From: an uncultured Methanomicrobiales archaeon
GTDB taxonomy: Archaea > Thermoplasmatota > Thermoplasmata > Methanomassiliicoccales > Methanomethylophilaceae
Length of the DNA: 8,146 nucleotides
Reading direction: 5' to 3'
NCBI GenBank assembly: GCA_937892275.1
Contig: CALAVG010000101.1
Span: forward strand, 1-8,146
Shown: positions 1-5,499 of the stretch, piece by piece
How the letters are laid out: each line of letters starts with the position of its first letter
Numbering within the stretch: the stretch's first letter is position 1
Notes under the pieces: model-generated
Database searches by the model: none
What the model was told of the DNA's origin: nothing
The model's input: the letters and a program-made list of their open reading frames with translations, nothing else
Made by a program: the position numbers and the translations under genes

Positions 1-1
1 G

Positions 2-66
2 TTACAAATATCTATCAAGGTGAAATATTACCGGAAGAAATGCTTCCAAAATATATGACTGCATAT
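2..66 (-). pseudogene. g19: start of a further array gene, cut off after 20 residues
   Basis: ATG at 66 with AAGGGAG five bases upstream begins MQSYILEAFLPVIFHLDRYL and then TAA at 2-4. The first six residues are identical to the g13 core (MQSYIL), but four of the five codons after ATG differ silently (TCA/TCC, TAT/TAC, ATT/ATA, TTG/CTG), as expected for real divergent coding DNA. The frame ends far short of family length. The stretch 1-70 is AT-rich against the rest of the window. It could be a broken copy, a gene from another source, or a sequence error at an edge; what follows is outside the window. Confidence 0.45.
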
Positions 67-429
67 ATGCTCCCTTCTCATTGTGAGTACTGATGCGAGA
101 GAACGGATGCATCCCGTACCCCGGGATCGGAATGTACGTCTGAGGAACATTATCTGGCCCGATGCGGGCGATACGGCGTACAGCTTGCTGTCCTGTTTCC
201 ATACCAGCGACATCTTGGGTGCGCCGTACACCGTCACGAAATCCCTCTCTATCGTTCCGAGAAAGGTCGCCTTCTGTCCGGGTGCGTTCCTCAGATACAG
301 TTTCAGACTGCGCAGCGTGGGGTATTGGTCGAAAAGGGCAGCCATCTTCAGCCTTGCACCGTTGGTGTCGTCGGCCTCGATGTATTTTGGCTCCTTGAAT
401 TGCTCCGATGTTATGATGTATGTCGGCAT
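28..429 (-). CDS. g18: array family protein with an abnormal C-terminal extension
   Basis: A 133-residue basic soluble protein. The core is of the repeated family: MPTYIITSEQ (1-10), strand KYIEADD (15-21), helix GARLKMAALFDQY (24-36), strand LRSLKLYLRNAPGQKATFLGTIE (39-61), MSLVWKQD (73-80), and LYAVSPASGQIMFLRR (83-98), which lines up with VDPKTGKLxR. Relatives stop there. Here the frame continues for 35 residues (TFRSRGTG..., ending WKHFFR) of Cys/Arg/His-rich sequence with codons unlike the core, then stops at TAA, the only TAA among the full-size genes. Codons AGA AGG GAG at residues 118-120 form a ribosome site for g19, so the end overlaps g19. A lost stop or a frameshift after residue 98 is likely. 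ATG at 429 has GAGGGG closely upstream. Confidence 0.75.
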   Translation of the reverse strand: MPTYIITSEQFKEPKYIEADDTNGARLKMAALFDQYPTLRSLKLYLRNAPGQKATFLGTIERDFVTVYGAPKMSLVWKQDSKLYAVSPASGQIMFLRRTFRSRGTGCIRSLASVLTMRREHICSHIFWKHFFR

Positions 430-626
430 TTGCCCCTCTCCCTCCGTTGTGTTCCTCTGATGACTTTGCTATCATCCGTTCTCTTAGCGTTCTTTTGCGT
501 TCTGTAAGGCTTTGGGGGGTCGGGGGGTGGTATTTACCGTCGTGGGGAGTGTTCGAGCCTTCTAAGGGTGTTTCCGTTGTTCTGTGATTGTAGGTCCTAT
601 GCGTTAGGCTGTTCTTAGTGGTTTTT
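430..626 (-). other. Non-coding interval between g17a and g18
   Basis: About 200 bases without a convincing gene, unlike the rest of the block. On the plus strand it contains three CGTTCT repeats (476-503), two G6 tracts (514-527), and a T6 run at 622-627. On the coding strand I see no clear TATA-like box, no -35/-10 pair and no stem followed by T's. A long open frame crosses it in the g17 to g18 direction but has no ribosome site and a low-complexity His/Thr/Pro composition. It is the most likely place for control of g18. Confidence 0.5.
476..503 (+). repeat. Three direct repeats (C/G)CGTTCT at helical spacing upstream of g18
   Basis: CCGTTCT at 476-482, GCGTTCT at 487-493 and GCGTTCT at 497-503 start 11 and 10 bases apart, about one DNA turn, so a protein could bind them on one face. 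They lie 47-74 bases before the g18 ATG (read AGAACGC on the coding strand). An operator or iteron-like site is an inference. Confidence 0.5.
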
Positions 627-692
627 TCAATGTGATGCTTTCCAATCATCGATGGTGACGAACATCGAACTGTGGTATGTTTGCTTGGACAT
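627..692 (-). CDS. g17a: possible 21-residue microgene directly after g17
   Basis: The sequence after g17 reads TGA TACT ATG, nearly the TGATACCATGG of three other junctions, with AAGG 10 bases upstream. The frame runs MSKQTYHSSMFVTIDDW and four more residues to TGA at 627-629. The beginning has the M-x-x-x-(T)Y look of array members followed by a strand (MFVTID), after which the frame stops and non-coding sequence begins with A6. It may be a truncated copy or a short real peptide. Spacing and junction sequence are the evidence; length is too short for composition to help. Confidence 0.42.
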   Translation of the reverse strand: MSKQTYHSSMFVTIDDWKASH

Positions 693-696
693 AGTA

Positions 697-996
697 TCAC
701 TGCCTTACGAGTTTTCCCGTCTTGGGATCGATCAGGGAGACCGACTGCCATTTGTGGCCTTGCATGTTCGCATACCACAGACATTCCCCTCCGTAGCCCT
801 TTTCGAACGAGTGGATCCTGTTACCGTCGATGATGCCCATATAGATATGGTCGCGGTCCTTGTTCATCTTGATCAGTCTCTTGCGGAGATTGTCCACGCT
901 CGCAGTCCTGATCTCAACCCTGTCCATCAGATTGCCATCGTACCAAGTTCCGACGATGTAGGTCTTCATGAATGACGCTTTCTTCTTATCGGTCAT
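697..996 (-). CDS. g17: array family protein, full-length type member (DNLRKRLIK / ECLW / IDPKTGKLVRQ)
   Basis: A 99-residue basic soluble protein: a short lysine-rich start MTDKKKASF, first strand MKTYIVGTWYD (10-20), strand RVEIRTAS (26-33), helix VDNLRKRLIKMN (34-45), strand HIYMGIIDGN (50-59), GGECLWYA (69-76), and tail SLIDPKTGKLVRQ (87-99). With g3 it best shows the family layout. Over the tail its DNA (710-731) is the same as g3 (6712-6733) in 21 of 22 bases, though the rest of the two genes is not. ATG at 996 has GGGAG four bases upstream; the ATG at 969, where the core begins, has no site. The stop is followed by TACT and the ATG of g17a. Confidence 0.88.
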   Translation of the reverse strand: MTDKKKASFMKTYIVGTWYDGNLMDRVEIRTASVDNLRKRLIKMNKDRDHIYMGIIDGNRIHSFEKGYGGECLWYANMQGHKWQSVSLIDPKTGKLVRQ

Positions 997-1009
997 TCAC
1001 TCCCTTCCC

Positions 1010-1612
1010 TCAGAACTTCCCCGTGGGTCCGCGCTTGTTGTCGATGTATGGCTTGGGGAAGTTCCTGCCTACCCTCTTGTAGAGGTTGTCGATGTCGTAG
1101 TCGTATTTCCCTCCCTTCCATACACCGTCCTTCAGGTCGTAGTCGTGTCCGAACACCCACTCGCCGTTGAATTTCCTTCCGAGGACGTCGAAGTTGCCGA
1201 ACATGTTCCTCCATATCTTGTAAATGGGGATTCCGATGGCGGAATACTTCTCGTAGTCGTAGTAGGGGTGGTATTTGACGTTGGTTGCAAGCCCTCCGTT
1301 GGGTGTTACCTGAACCCCACTGTAAGAACGGTTGGATTTGGCCGAATACCATACAGGGGGGCATCCGGGATATGCCATGTCCAGTTCACCTACGCGACCG
1401 TTCTCGTCCTCGATGATGGCATTGATGGTGGGGGTGTGTCCGTATTGCCTCAGAAGGTCCTTCCTGAGAGCTGTGAGGTCCGTGACCTGAACGTTGATGA
1501 ACTTGTTGTCCTTCACGTCTCCGTTCTTGTGGTTGACGTACCTGATTTCAACCCTGTACTTCTTTACGGGCTTGCTTACAAGCCCGAATGTCGCTGGTCT
1601 TGATGCTGCCAT
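1010..1612 (-). CDS. g16: array family protein with TFGL leader and a 90-residue insertion before the tail
   Basis: A 200-residue soluble protein. Leader MAASRPATFGLVSKP (1-15, shared with g13), core KKYRVEIRYV (17-26), strand FINVQVTD (38-45), helix LTALRKDLLRQYG (46-58), strand TINAIIEDENGRVGELDM (62-79), PPVWYS (85-90). In relatives the tail follows within about 25 residues; here about 90 extra residues rich in Tyr, Trp, Lys and Gly intervene (HPYYDYEKY, GRKFNGEWVFG, GVWKGGKYDYDIDNLYKRVG) before YIDNKRGPTGKF, which looks like the family tail (IDPKTGKL). ATG at 1612 has AAAGGAG 10 bases upstream. The g17 start is 13 bases beyond the stop, with GGGAG in the gap. Confidence 0.87.
   Translation of the reverse strand: MAASRPATFGLVSKPVKKYRVEIRYVNHKNGDVKDNKFINVQVTDLTALRKDLLRQYGHTPTINAIIEDENGRVGELDMAYPGCPPVWYSAKSNRSYSGVQVTPNGGLATNVKYHPYYDYEKYSAIGIPIYKIWRNMFGNFDVLGRKFNGEWVFGHDYDLKDGVWKGGKYDYDIDNLYKRVGRNFPKPYIDNKRGPTGKF
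1567..1586 (-). promoter_or_regulatory. Hairpin in the TFGL codons of g16
   Basis: CGGGCTTG CTTA CAAGCCCG is a perfect 8-bp inverted repeat with a 4-base loop, 26-45 bases after the A of the g16 start. It covers the Phe-Gly-Leu-Val-Ser-Lys-Pro codons. The sequence differs from the g13 hairpin but the place is equivalent. Confidence 0.42.
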
Positions 1613-1679
1613 TGTAATCTTTCTCCTTTTTCGATTGATTCTGGGCAATGTTCCTGCTGTTCCCCGGGATCGATCGTTC
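1613..1679 (-). other. 67-base spacer between g15 and g16
   Basis: On the coding strand this contains GATCGATCCCGGGG shortly after the g15 stop, no ATG, no clear TATA-like or -10 element, no T-run, and AAAGGAG 10 bases before the g16 ATG. A TTG start at 1648 would extend g16 by 12 basic residues (PRINRKRRKIT), but the ATG with its own site is more convincing. It may mark a seam where the transcript or the array was rearranged. Confidence 0.5.
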
Positions 1680-2057
1680 TCAGAGCATCCTCATGGTGGA
1701 GTACATCGGGGGTTCGATGTTGGCCTTGACCAGTACACCATCGATCACACGGTACTGCTTCCTCAGATTGTGGACGAACGCATCTTTGTTGGAGAAGTAT
1801 CCGTCCACATCCCTCTGTAACTTGACGGCACCTGTACGGGCCACGCTGTATTCCGTGATACCGCCGCTCCAGTTGCCGTAGCTGTCGTACTTGGCCTCAT
1901 AGACGCGGGAGAGTCCGTTGCCCCATCTGTTGCTGGTCATCTCCTTGGCAGCCAGCTTCAATGCGGATGCCTTGGTCGTGCGTGTGCCTACGAAGACCCA
2001 TGGGTTGTTGGCGGTACGGTCCTTGGTCGGGACCAGGACCCAAAATACGCTTGACAT
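1680..2057 (-). CDS. g15: small hypothetical protein, strand-helix-strand, possible distant array member
   Basis: A 125-residue soluble protein: strand VFWVLVPT (4-11), strand PWVFVGTRT (19-27), helix KASALKLAAKEM (29-40), strand SRVYEAKYD (50-58), GNWSGGITEYSV (61-72), then a second part with VDGYFSNKDAFVHNLRKQYRVIDGVLVKANI (84-114) and a short end MYSTMRML. The strand, strand, A-x-x-x-A helix, strand layout resembles g5 and g8. The FVHNLRKQY stretch recalls the array helix but sits late in the protein. Membership is uncertain and no function is recognised. ATG at 2057 lies four bases after the g14 stop, behind AGGAGG. It is the only one of the closely packed genes whose end does not carry the site of the next gene; 67 bases separate it from g16. 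Confidence 0.82.
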   Translation of the reverse strand: MSSVFWVLVPTKDRTANNPWVFVGTRTTKASALKLAAKEMTSNRWGNGLSRVYEAKYDSYGNWSGGITEYSVARTGAVKLQRDVDGYFSNKDAFVHNLRKQYRVIDGVLVKANIEPPMYSTMRML

Positions 2058-2061
2058 GCGA

Positions 2062-2376
2062 TCACTTCCTCCTCACGGGTTTGCCGTAGTAGTTAAGGGG
2101 GATGCTTCCGCCTTTGGCGGGTTTCCACAGGGCACCGCCGATGTATGCTTTCATGATCAGCTTTCCAAGGTAGCGTCCTGCGGATGTCCTCCCGGAATAG
2201 ATGGTCACTTCCATATCGGTTATTTTGGACCTGTTCACCTGCTCCCAGAACCCCATGACAAGATTGCTCCTGAGAGCATCGAGGGATGTTGTCATATCCA
2301 CATCGAACACCCTCTGGGTGGGCTTGTTTTGGTACTGTTTGGTGAACTCCATGTAGTATTCCTTGTAGGTGGCCAT
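2062..2376 (-). CDS. g14: array family protein (LDALRSNLV / YLGKL / GALW / GKPVRRK)
   Basis: A 104-residue basic soluble protein of the repeated family: first strand ATYKEYYMEFTKQY (2-15), strand RVFDVDM (22-28), helix SLDALRSNLVMGFWEQV (31-47), strand DMEVTIYSG (54-62), RYLGKL (68-73), GGALWKP (80-86), and a shortened tail LNYYGKPVRRK (94-104) in which the acidic-K-T-G part has become YGKP. ATG at 2376 overlaps the g13 stop (TGATG), with GGGAGG 8 bases before it. A longer reading to 2439 would overlap g13 by 64 bases with no benefit. The final AGG AGG is the site for g15, four bases after the stop. Confidence 0.86.
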   Translation of the reverse strand: MATYKEYYMEFTKQYQNKPTQRVFDVDMTTSLDALRSNLVMGFWEQVNRSKITDMEVTIYSGRTSAGRYLGKLIMKAYIGGALWKPAKGGSIPLNYYGKPVRRK

Positions 2377-2389
2377 CACATCAGCCTCC
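2373..2389 (-). repeat. Junction repeat, type 2 (g13/g14)
   Basis: Plus strand CCATCACATCAGCCTCC matches 6238-6254 (CCATCACATCATCCTCC) at the g4a/g5 junction in 16 of 17 bases. On the coding strand this is the Shine-Dalgarno GGAGG, the TGA stop and the overlapping ATG. Confidence 0.7.
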
Positions 2390-2708
2390 CTGTCTTGGAA
2401 TCGACCTTGGAGGATGCCTCCTTGCCGGGGACATGCCACACGGGTGCCGTAAGGGGGGTTCCGGGGAGTTCCATCGTTCCGATGAACCTTGTTGCGTTCT
2501 TTCCCTTCCTTTCGACCTCTACGAGCTTGTCCTTGCCTTTGAACTCGCCTATGATGCTCTTTCTGAGGTTGTCTATGCTCTGTGCCTTCGTACCACGGAC
2601 AAAATCGTATCCGTTTGTTCTCTTACCACTGTATACAGTCAGTATGTAGGACTGCATGGGAGTCCTTTCCGACAGCAGACCGAAGGTCTGCGGTGTTTCT
2701 TTTGCCAT
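2376..2708 (-). CDS. g13: array family protein with TFGL leader segment
   Basis: A 110-residue soluble protein. A short N-terminal segment MAKETPQTFGLLSERTP (1-17) precedes the family core: MQSYILTVYSG (18-28), helix SIDNLRKSIIGEF (44-56), strand KLVEVERKGKNATRFIGTME (61-80), APVWHV (88-93) and KVDSKTGRLM (101-110). The leader is shared with g16 (MAASRPATFGLVSKP). I chose ATG at 2708, five bases after the g12 stop with AAGGAG 9 bases upstream. An ATG at 2717 touches that site, one at 2657 would drop the shared leader, and a longer frame to 2810 overlaps g12. The codons GGG AGG for Gly-Arg are the g14 site and TGA overlaps its ATG. Confidence 0.87.
   Translation of the reverse strand: MAKETPQTFGLLSERTPMQSYILTVYSGKRTNGYDFVRGTKAQSIDNLRKSIIGEFKGKDKLVEVERKGKNATRFIGTMELPGTPLTAPVWHVPGKEASSKVDSKTGRLM
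2675..2691 (-). promoter_or_regulatory. Hairpin in the TFGL codons of g13
   Basis: GCAGACC GAA GGTCTGC is a perfect 7-bp inverted repeat with a 3-base loop, 17-33 bases after the A of the g13 start codon. It encodes Gln-Thr-Phe-Gly-Leu. The matching spot in g16 also holds a hairpin. Such a structure just inside a gene could slow initiating ribosomes; that role is inferred. Confidence 0.4.
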
Positions 2709-2713
2709 TGTTC

Positions 2714-3325
2714 TCATCTCCTTGCCGTTATCTTCCTCATCGCTCTTGCTCCGAGGGTTCCGTCTGACAGCATGGGGGATGGATCCTTTGGACGGTCGGG
2801 TGTGACCCATAGACCGTCATAGTAGTCGTGCATGCCGTTGTCCTTGCCTTTTAGGTAGTTGTATTCCACGTGTCCGAGGTACTTCCTGCCCTTGAAGACG
2901 TGCATCGTGGTCGTGCTGTTGATGGGAGAATTGGGGAACGTCGCAAGGAAATCCCTGATACGGCCCCATTCGGATTTGGACTTCGCCAGTGCGGCCTTGC
3001 GGACGGACTGTATGTCGTCGTATCTCCTTGGGGATGTGTATCCGAGGGGGTCGGCCCCTTTCAGAACCTCCCTGTACTGTGCTCCACCCATGTAGTAGTA
3101 CAGTTGGTCGTACTGCTCCTTGGACATCTTGGGTCTGGCTTTGGATGCCCTCTCGGAGGTCTTTGCATCCACTTTGAGGACGCCCTTGGTCGTTCCATCC
3201 TTTCTGAGGACGGAATAGATGCCGTCGGGGATCTGACCGTAGGCTTTGACCTTGAGTTCCCTCTTGTCCTTCGCTTCGATGTAGTATATCTTACCGCTTG
3301 TGCGGTCTTGAAGAATGTATCTCAT
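2714..3325 (-). CDS. g12: array family protein with a large internal insertion
   Basis: A 203-residue basic soluble protein. The start MRYILQDRTSGKIYYIEAKD (1-20) and the end (TTTMHVF 138-144, YLGHVE 149-154, GLWVT 171-175, SDGTLGARAMRKITARR 187-203) match the array family in order, including the single Trp 30 residues before the end. Between them lies a stretch of about 100 residues not seen in other members, largely helical and Tyr/Lys-rich (SKEQYDQLYYYMGGAQYREVL at about 68-88, DIQSVRKAALAKSKSEWGRIRDFLATF at about 104-130). It may be an inserted domain or a fused second copy, since SVRKAAL resembles the LRKxLI helix. ATG at 3325 overlaps the g11 stop as ATGA. The last codons AGG AGA before TGA give the site for g13. 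Confidence 0.86.
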   Translation of the reverse strand: MRYILQDRTSGKIYYIEAKDKRELKVKAYGQIPDGIYSVLRKDGTTKGVLKVDAKTSERASKARPKMSKEQYDQLYYYMGGAQYREVLKGADPLGYTSPRRYDDIQSVRKAALAKSKSEWGRIRDFLATFPNSPINSTTTMHVFKGRKYLGHVEYNYLKGKDNGMHDYYDGLWVTPDRPKDPSPMLSDGTLGARAMRKITARR

Positions 3326-3945
3326 TGTTTCTTCCTCCCAGTAGTCTTGGGCTTGGTCTTAGGAATCTCGACAGTAACTCCCTTGACCTCTTTGTCGGAA
3401 TAGATGCTGTATCCGCCGGTCCATGTCCTGGTCATGGAACTGTATATCCCCTTGTTCACTTGGATGGATTCGATTCCATCAGGACCCTGACCGTGGAAGT
3501 TGATCTTCCTGCGAACCTTGGTATCGCTCAATCTATCTTTGCCGTACCATGCCTGGACCGTTGCCATCTGTTTACTGCGGTCCAATGCCGTGACTGCGTA
3601 GCGTTCCTTGGCACCATAGTATGTGGTCGTTTCGTAGACATGCCCTACCTTGAACCTCTTGGCAGTGTCCCTTTCGGGACCCTCCGGTCTAAGCCAATAG
3701 GGGGGTTTATCCGGGGTGTTGAAGATAGAGATGTCCCTTCTCTGTACCTCGGTCATGGGTTGGCCGTTCCTCTTGAACTTGACGACCGTGGATACTGTGC
3801 TCCCGTACTCGTTGATGTTGGAGATTACGGACTTGCCCTGTCTGAAACGGGTGTCGCCCCATGCCTCATGCATGGCCAGTCTGTTCCTTCTCTTCTGTTC
3901 GAGTTCAAGCTCGCGCTTCTTCTCGTATGCAGTCTTCCTTGCCAT
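3322..3945 (-). CDS. g11: basic hypothetical protein with FKVGHVY...VRRKI domain
   Basis: A 207-residue, strongly basic soluble protein. Residues 1-27 form a charged helix (EKKRELELEQKRRNR). Residues 38-95 hold short strands and a Pro-rich link (PDKPPYWLRPEGPERD). From 96 on comes KRFKVGHVYETTTYYG, YAVTALDRSKQMATVQ, VRRKINFHGQGPDGIES and a GxYSSMTRTW region, then a Lys/Thr-rich tail. From memory, the order FxVGxxYxT, VxxRTxxxVTV, VRRxI, GxEs, GxYSM resembles an unnamed phage and plasmid family of gut bacteria; I hold this loosely. Trp175 and the strand after it may instead echo the array family end. ATG at 3945 is two bases after g10. The stop overlaps the g12 start as ATGA, and the codons GGG AGG before it are the g12 site. 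Confidence 0.85.
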   Translation of the reverse strand: MARKTAYEKKRELELEQKRRNRLAMHEAWGDTRFRQGKSVISNINEYGSTVSTVVKFKRNGQPMTEVQRRDISIFNTPDKPPYWLRPEGPERDTAKRFKVGHVYETTTYYGAKERYAVTALDRSKQMATVQAWYGKDRLSDTKVRRKINFHGQGPDGIESIQVNKGIYSSMTRTWTGGYSIYSDKEVKGVTVEIPKTKPKTTGRKKQ

Positions 3946-3947
3946 GT

Positions 3948-4256
3948 TCAGAGCCTCCTTCCAAGGGTTCCGTCCCTGTTGACGTGATATGCGGTCTTGT
4001 CAGTGACCCATTTGACCCCGGGGGAGTTCAGGACCGTGAGCTGACCGAGGGGGTCGCTCATGACGTAATGACCCTGATCCTTGTAGACGACGATTATGAC
4101 TTGCTTGCGCCTGTCGGTTGTCTGCAACTCCGTTCCGTAGGTCTTGATGAGACTCCTTCTGAGGTAGGATACGTTCACCGCTGAACGGTGGAATGCCTTT
4201 GCACTCGGACCGTTGAATAAATCTCTGGGCACGATTGATACGTAGTAGGAATGCAT
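3948..4256 (-). CDS. g10: array family protein (YLRRSLIKTY / VKWV / DGTLGRRL)
   Basis: A 102-residue soluble protein of the repeated family: MHSYYVSIVP (1-10), helix VSYLRRSLIKTYG (29-41), strand KQVIIVVYKD (51-60), strand LGQLTVL, VKWVTD (81-86), and tail HVNRDGTLGRRL (91-102). The start MHSY parallels MQSY in g13 and g19. I chose ATG at 4256, four bases after the g9 stop and behind GGAGGG. An in-frame ATG at 4286 would lie inside g9, lacks a good site and would add ten residues not shared by relatives. The last codons AGG AGG CTC and TGA give the site for g11, two bases later. Confidence 0.87.
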   Translation of the reverse strand: MHSYYVSIVPRDLFNGPSAKAFHRSAVNVSYLRRSLIKTYGTELQTTDRRKQVIIVVYKDQGHYVMSDPLGQLTVLNSPGVKWVTDKTAYHVNRDGTLGRRL

Positions 4257-4260
4257 GGTG

Positions 4261-4605
4261 TCAGTTCCCTCCTTTCTTCTCGCCATAGAGCTTTCCGGTC
4301 TCCCTGTTGAAACTCTGGTAGCCTCCTTTTGCGTCCGTCCAGGTAGGTGCGACCGTCTCTAGCGACAGGACCTCCCCGATGAATGTGGGAGGATTGATGA
4401 GGCTGATACCTCCCTTGACAGGCTTGCCATGTATGTCCATCATCTGCGTGGGTTTCTCCAATGTCTCTGAGACCGTTGTCTTACAGTACTTGTGCTCGCG
4501 GGCGATCCTCGCCCTCATGTTGTCCCTTGATTTGGCGTAGAAATAACCACTATCCACGAGACTCTGGTTGTGCAGGCTGTAGCTGCGGTAGATGTATAGT
4601 TTCAT
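4261..4605 (-). CDS. g9: array family protein (FIGEV / APTW / ETGKL)
   Basis: A 114-residue soluble protein of the repeated family: first strand MKLYIYRSYS (1-10), strand YFYAKS (21-26), helix DNMRARIAREHKY (28-40), then a longer middle than usual (41-72), FIGEV (75-79), APTW (86-89), and FNRETGKLYGEKKGGN (99-114). The middle insert of about 20 residues holds MMDIHGKPVKGG. The DNMRARI helix replaces the usual DNLRKxLI. ATG at 4605 is three bases after the g8 stop, behind AGGAGG. The last codons AAA GGA GGG carry the ribosome binding site of g10. Confidence 0.86.
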   Translation of the reverse strand: MKLYIYRSYSLHNQSLVDSGYFYAKSRDNMRARIAREHKYCKTTVSETLEKPTQMMDIHGKPVKGGISLINPPTFIGEVLSLETVAPTWTDAKGGYQSFNRETGKLYGEKKGGN

Positions 4606-4608
4606 GGA

Positions 4609-5175
4609 TCAGTCCCTCCTCTTCTTGTCAAAATGTTCTCCGTCTACGGTCTTCACGAGACTGTATCCGAATCTGGCGGGGATGTCCTTGGCGGATGCAT
4701 ATCCCTTAGACAACCTCCCTACGTTTACGAATGCCCCGTTGGACTTCTGGTAGGTGCTCAGTTTCTTCCATTCGGATTCGGCGTGCTTGAGGGCGGTCTC
4801 GTAGGTACGATAGAACGTGGGTGCCGGAACGGTCACTCCCTTGGACGTTCCTACGACAGAAACGATCACAGCATAACTCAGAGGCAACTGGTTGGTTCCC
4901 TGTTCCTTCTGCTTCCTCTCCTTGTACATCGCCCTGAGGAGGGAGAATGCCTTGGATTCGACGGTCTTAGGTACGAAGTATTCCCAATTGGTCATGAAAT
5001 CGCCGGTCCATATCTGTCCGTCCACTGTGATGGATGCGTATGCCGCATTCCATCCATCCGAGACGTAGACTCTGGCGACGATATCGCGACCTTCGTTCCA
5101 GTCGGTCTTGGATTTGAGAGGGTCCTCCTGTATCTCCCACTTGCCGTTGGGGGATTTCCATAATGTCTTTCCCAT
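4609..5175 (-). CDS. g8: two-part hypothetical protein, KKRRD tail
   Basis: A 188-residue basic soluble protein in two parts. Residues 1-65 are rich in Trp and short strands (TLWKSPNGKWEI, DIVARVYVSDGWNAAYASITVDGQIWTGDF), followed by a charged helix 71-92. Residues 98-188 form a second unit: strand LSYAVIVSVVG, then YRTYETALKHAESEWKKL (122-139, strand-turn-helix), NGAFVNVGRL, and FGYSLVKTVDGEHFDKKRRD. The second unit has the strand and A-x-x-x-A helix seen across the block and could be a distant copy fused to another domain. I recognise no function. ATG at 5175 follows the g7 stop by four bases. The codons AGG AGG for the final Arg-Arg are a perfect Shine-Dalgarno site for g9. Confidence 0.84.
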   Translation of the reverse strand: MGKTLWKSPNGKWEIQEDPLKSKTDWNEGRDIVARVYVSDGWNAAYASITVDGQIWTGDFMTNWEYFVPKTVESKAFSLLRAMYKERKQKEQGTNQLPLSYAVIVSVVGTSKGVTVPAPTFYRTYETALKHAESEWKKLSTYQKSNGAFVNVGRLSKGYASAKDIPARFGYSLVKTVDGEHFDKKRRD

Positions 5176-5187
5176 GGTATCAGAGCC
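5173..5187 (-). repeat. Junction repeat copy (g7/g8), CCATGGTATCAGAGCC on the plus strand
   Basis: The 16 bases from 5172 to 5187 (plus strand CCATGGTATCAGAGCC) are identical to 6691-6706 at the g3/g4 junction. On the coding strand this is GGCTCTGATACCATGG, covering the last codons, stop and start of two unrelated gene pairs. An 11-base part recurs at 5916-5926 (g5/g6) and a variant at 3942-3960 (g10/g11). Confidence 0.8.
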
Positions 5188-5497
5188 CCCTGATCCTTGT
5201 CATCTTGAGGGGGTAGGACAACGGGCTATCGACATGGTATGTCGTCCAGTTACTGAATTTCGTCCAGGTAAGTCCGGATTTATTGTTGAACCGGAACTCG
5301 CCGTATTCTTTCATACGGGTGCCGTTCTGGGTAGCATGGAATGAAACGATCTCCACGCTCTTATGCATGGAAAGCACGAGCTTTGCTGCCCATAGCATAG
5401 CACGGTTCAGGTCATCTGAGATGTACTGAGATAATACATCGGGTGTGGTACGTTCCTTACTACTCATTTCGGTGATACGCAGCATGTATACGGTCAT
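5180..5497 (-). CDS. g7: array family protein, divergent member
   Basis: A 105-residue soluble protein. It has first strand TVYMLRIT (2-9), a helix NRAMLWAAKLVLSM (31-44), strand SVEIVSFHATQNGTRMKEYGEFRF (47-70), LTWTK with the single-Trp position at 78, TTYHVDS (85-91), and a basic tail ending RIRGL. The strand with N-G-T-R followed by a G-E strand parallels g13 (KNATRFIGTME), and LTW parallels APVW/ECLW, so I place it in the array family, with an altered tail. A GTG at 5503 overlaps the g6 stop, but ATG at 5497, two bases after that stop, gives better spacing from GGAGTG and starts like other members (M-x-x-Y). The codons AGG GGG near the end act as the site for g8. Confidence 0.84.
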   Translation of the reverse strand: MTVYMLRITEMSSKERTTPDVLSQYISDDLNRAMLWAAKLVLSMHKSVEIVSFHATQNGTRMKEYGEFRFNNKSGLTWTKFSNWTTYHVDSPLSYPLKMTRIRGL

Positions 5498-5499
5498 GG

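Noticed and set aside
1..93. A plus-strand reading VTNIYQGEILPEEMLPKY... ending in TGA at 91-93, resembling the tail of a converging gene
   Set aside because: It is antisense to the g19 start, whose MQSYIL match, silent codon changes and ribosome site are stronger evidence. Only 30 codons are visible, so a plus-strand gene cannot be excluded.
2..784. A 260-codon open frame on the minus strand over g17's end, the gap and g18
   Set aside because: It is out of frame with g17 and g18, has no ribosome site, and reads as low-complexity His/Thr/Arg/Pro sequence. Only its last 20 codons (g19) carry family-like sequence.
118..1674. Shared 11-mer around CCCGGGATCG near 118-130 and 1661-1672
   Set aside because: Matches of 11 bases are expected several times by chance in a window of this size, and the flanks do not align convincingly.
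968..3987. Long plus-strand open frames (968-1603, 1918-2649, 2870-3403, 3298-3987)
   Set aside because: Each lies opposite a well-supported minus-strand gene, has no upstream ribosome site, and reads as a Val/Leu/Pro/Ser-rich mirror of the coding strand.
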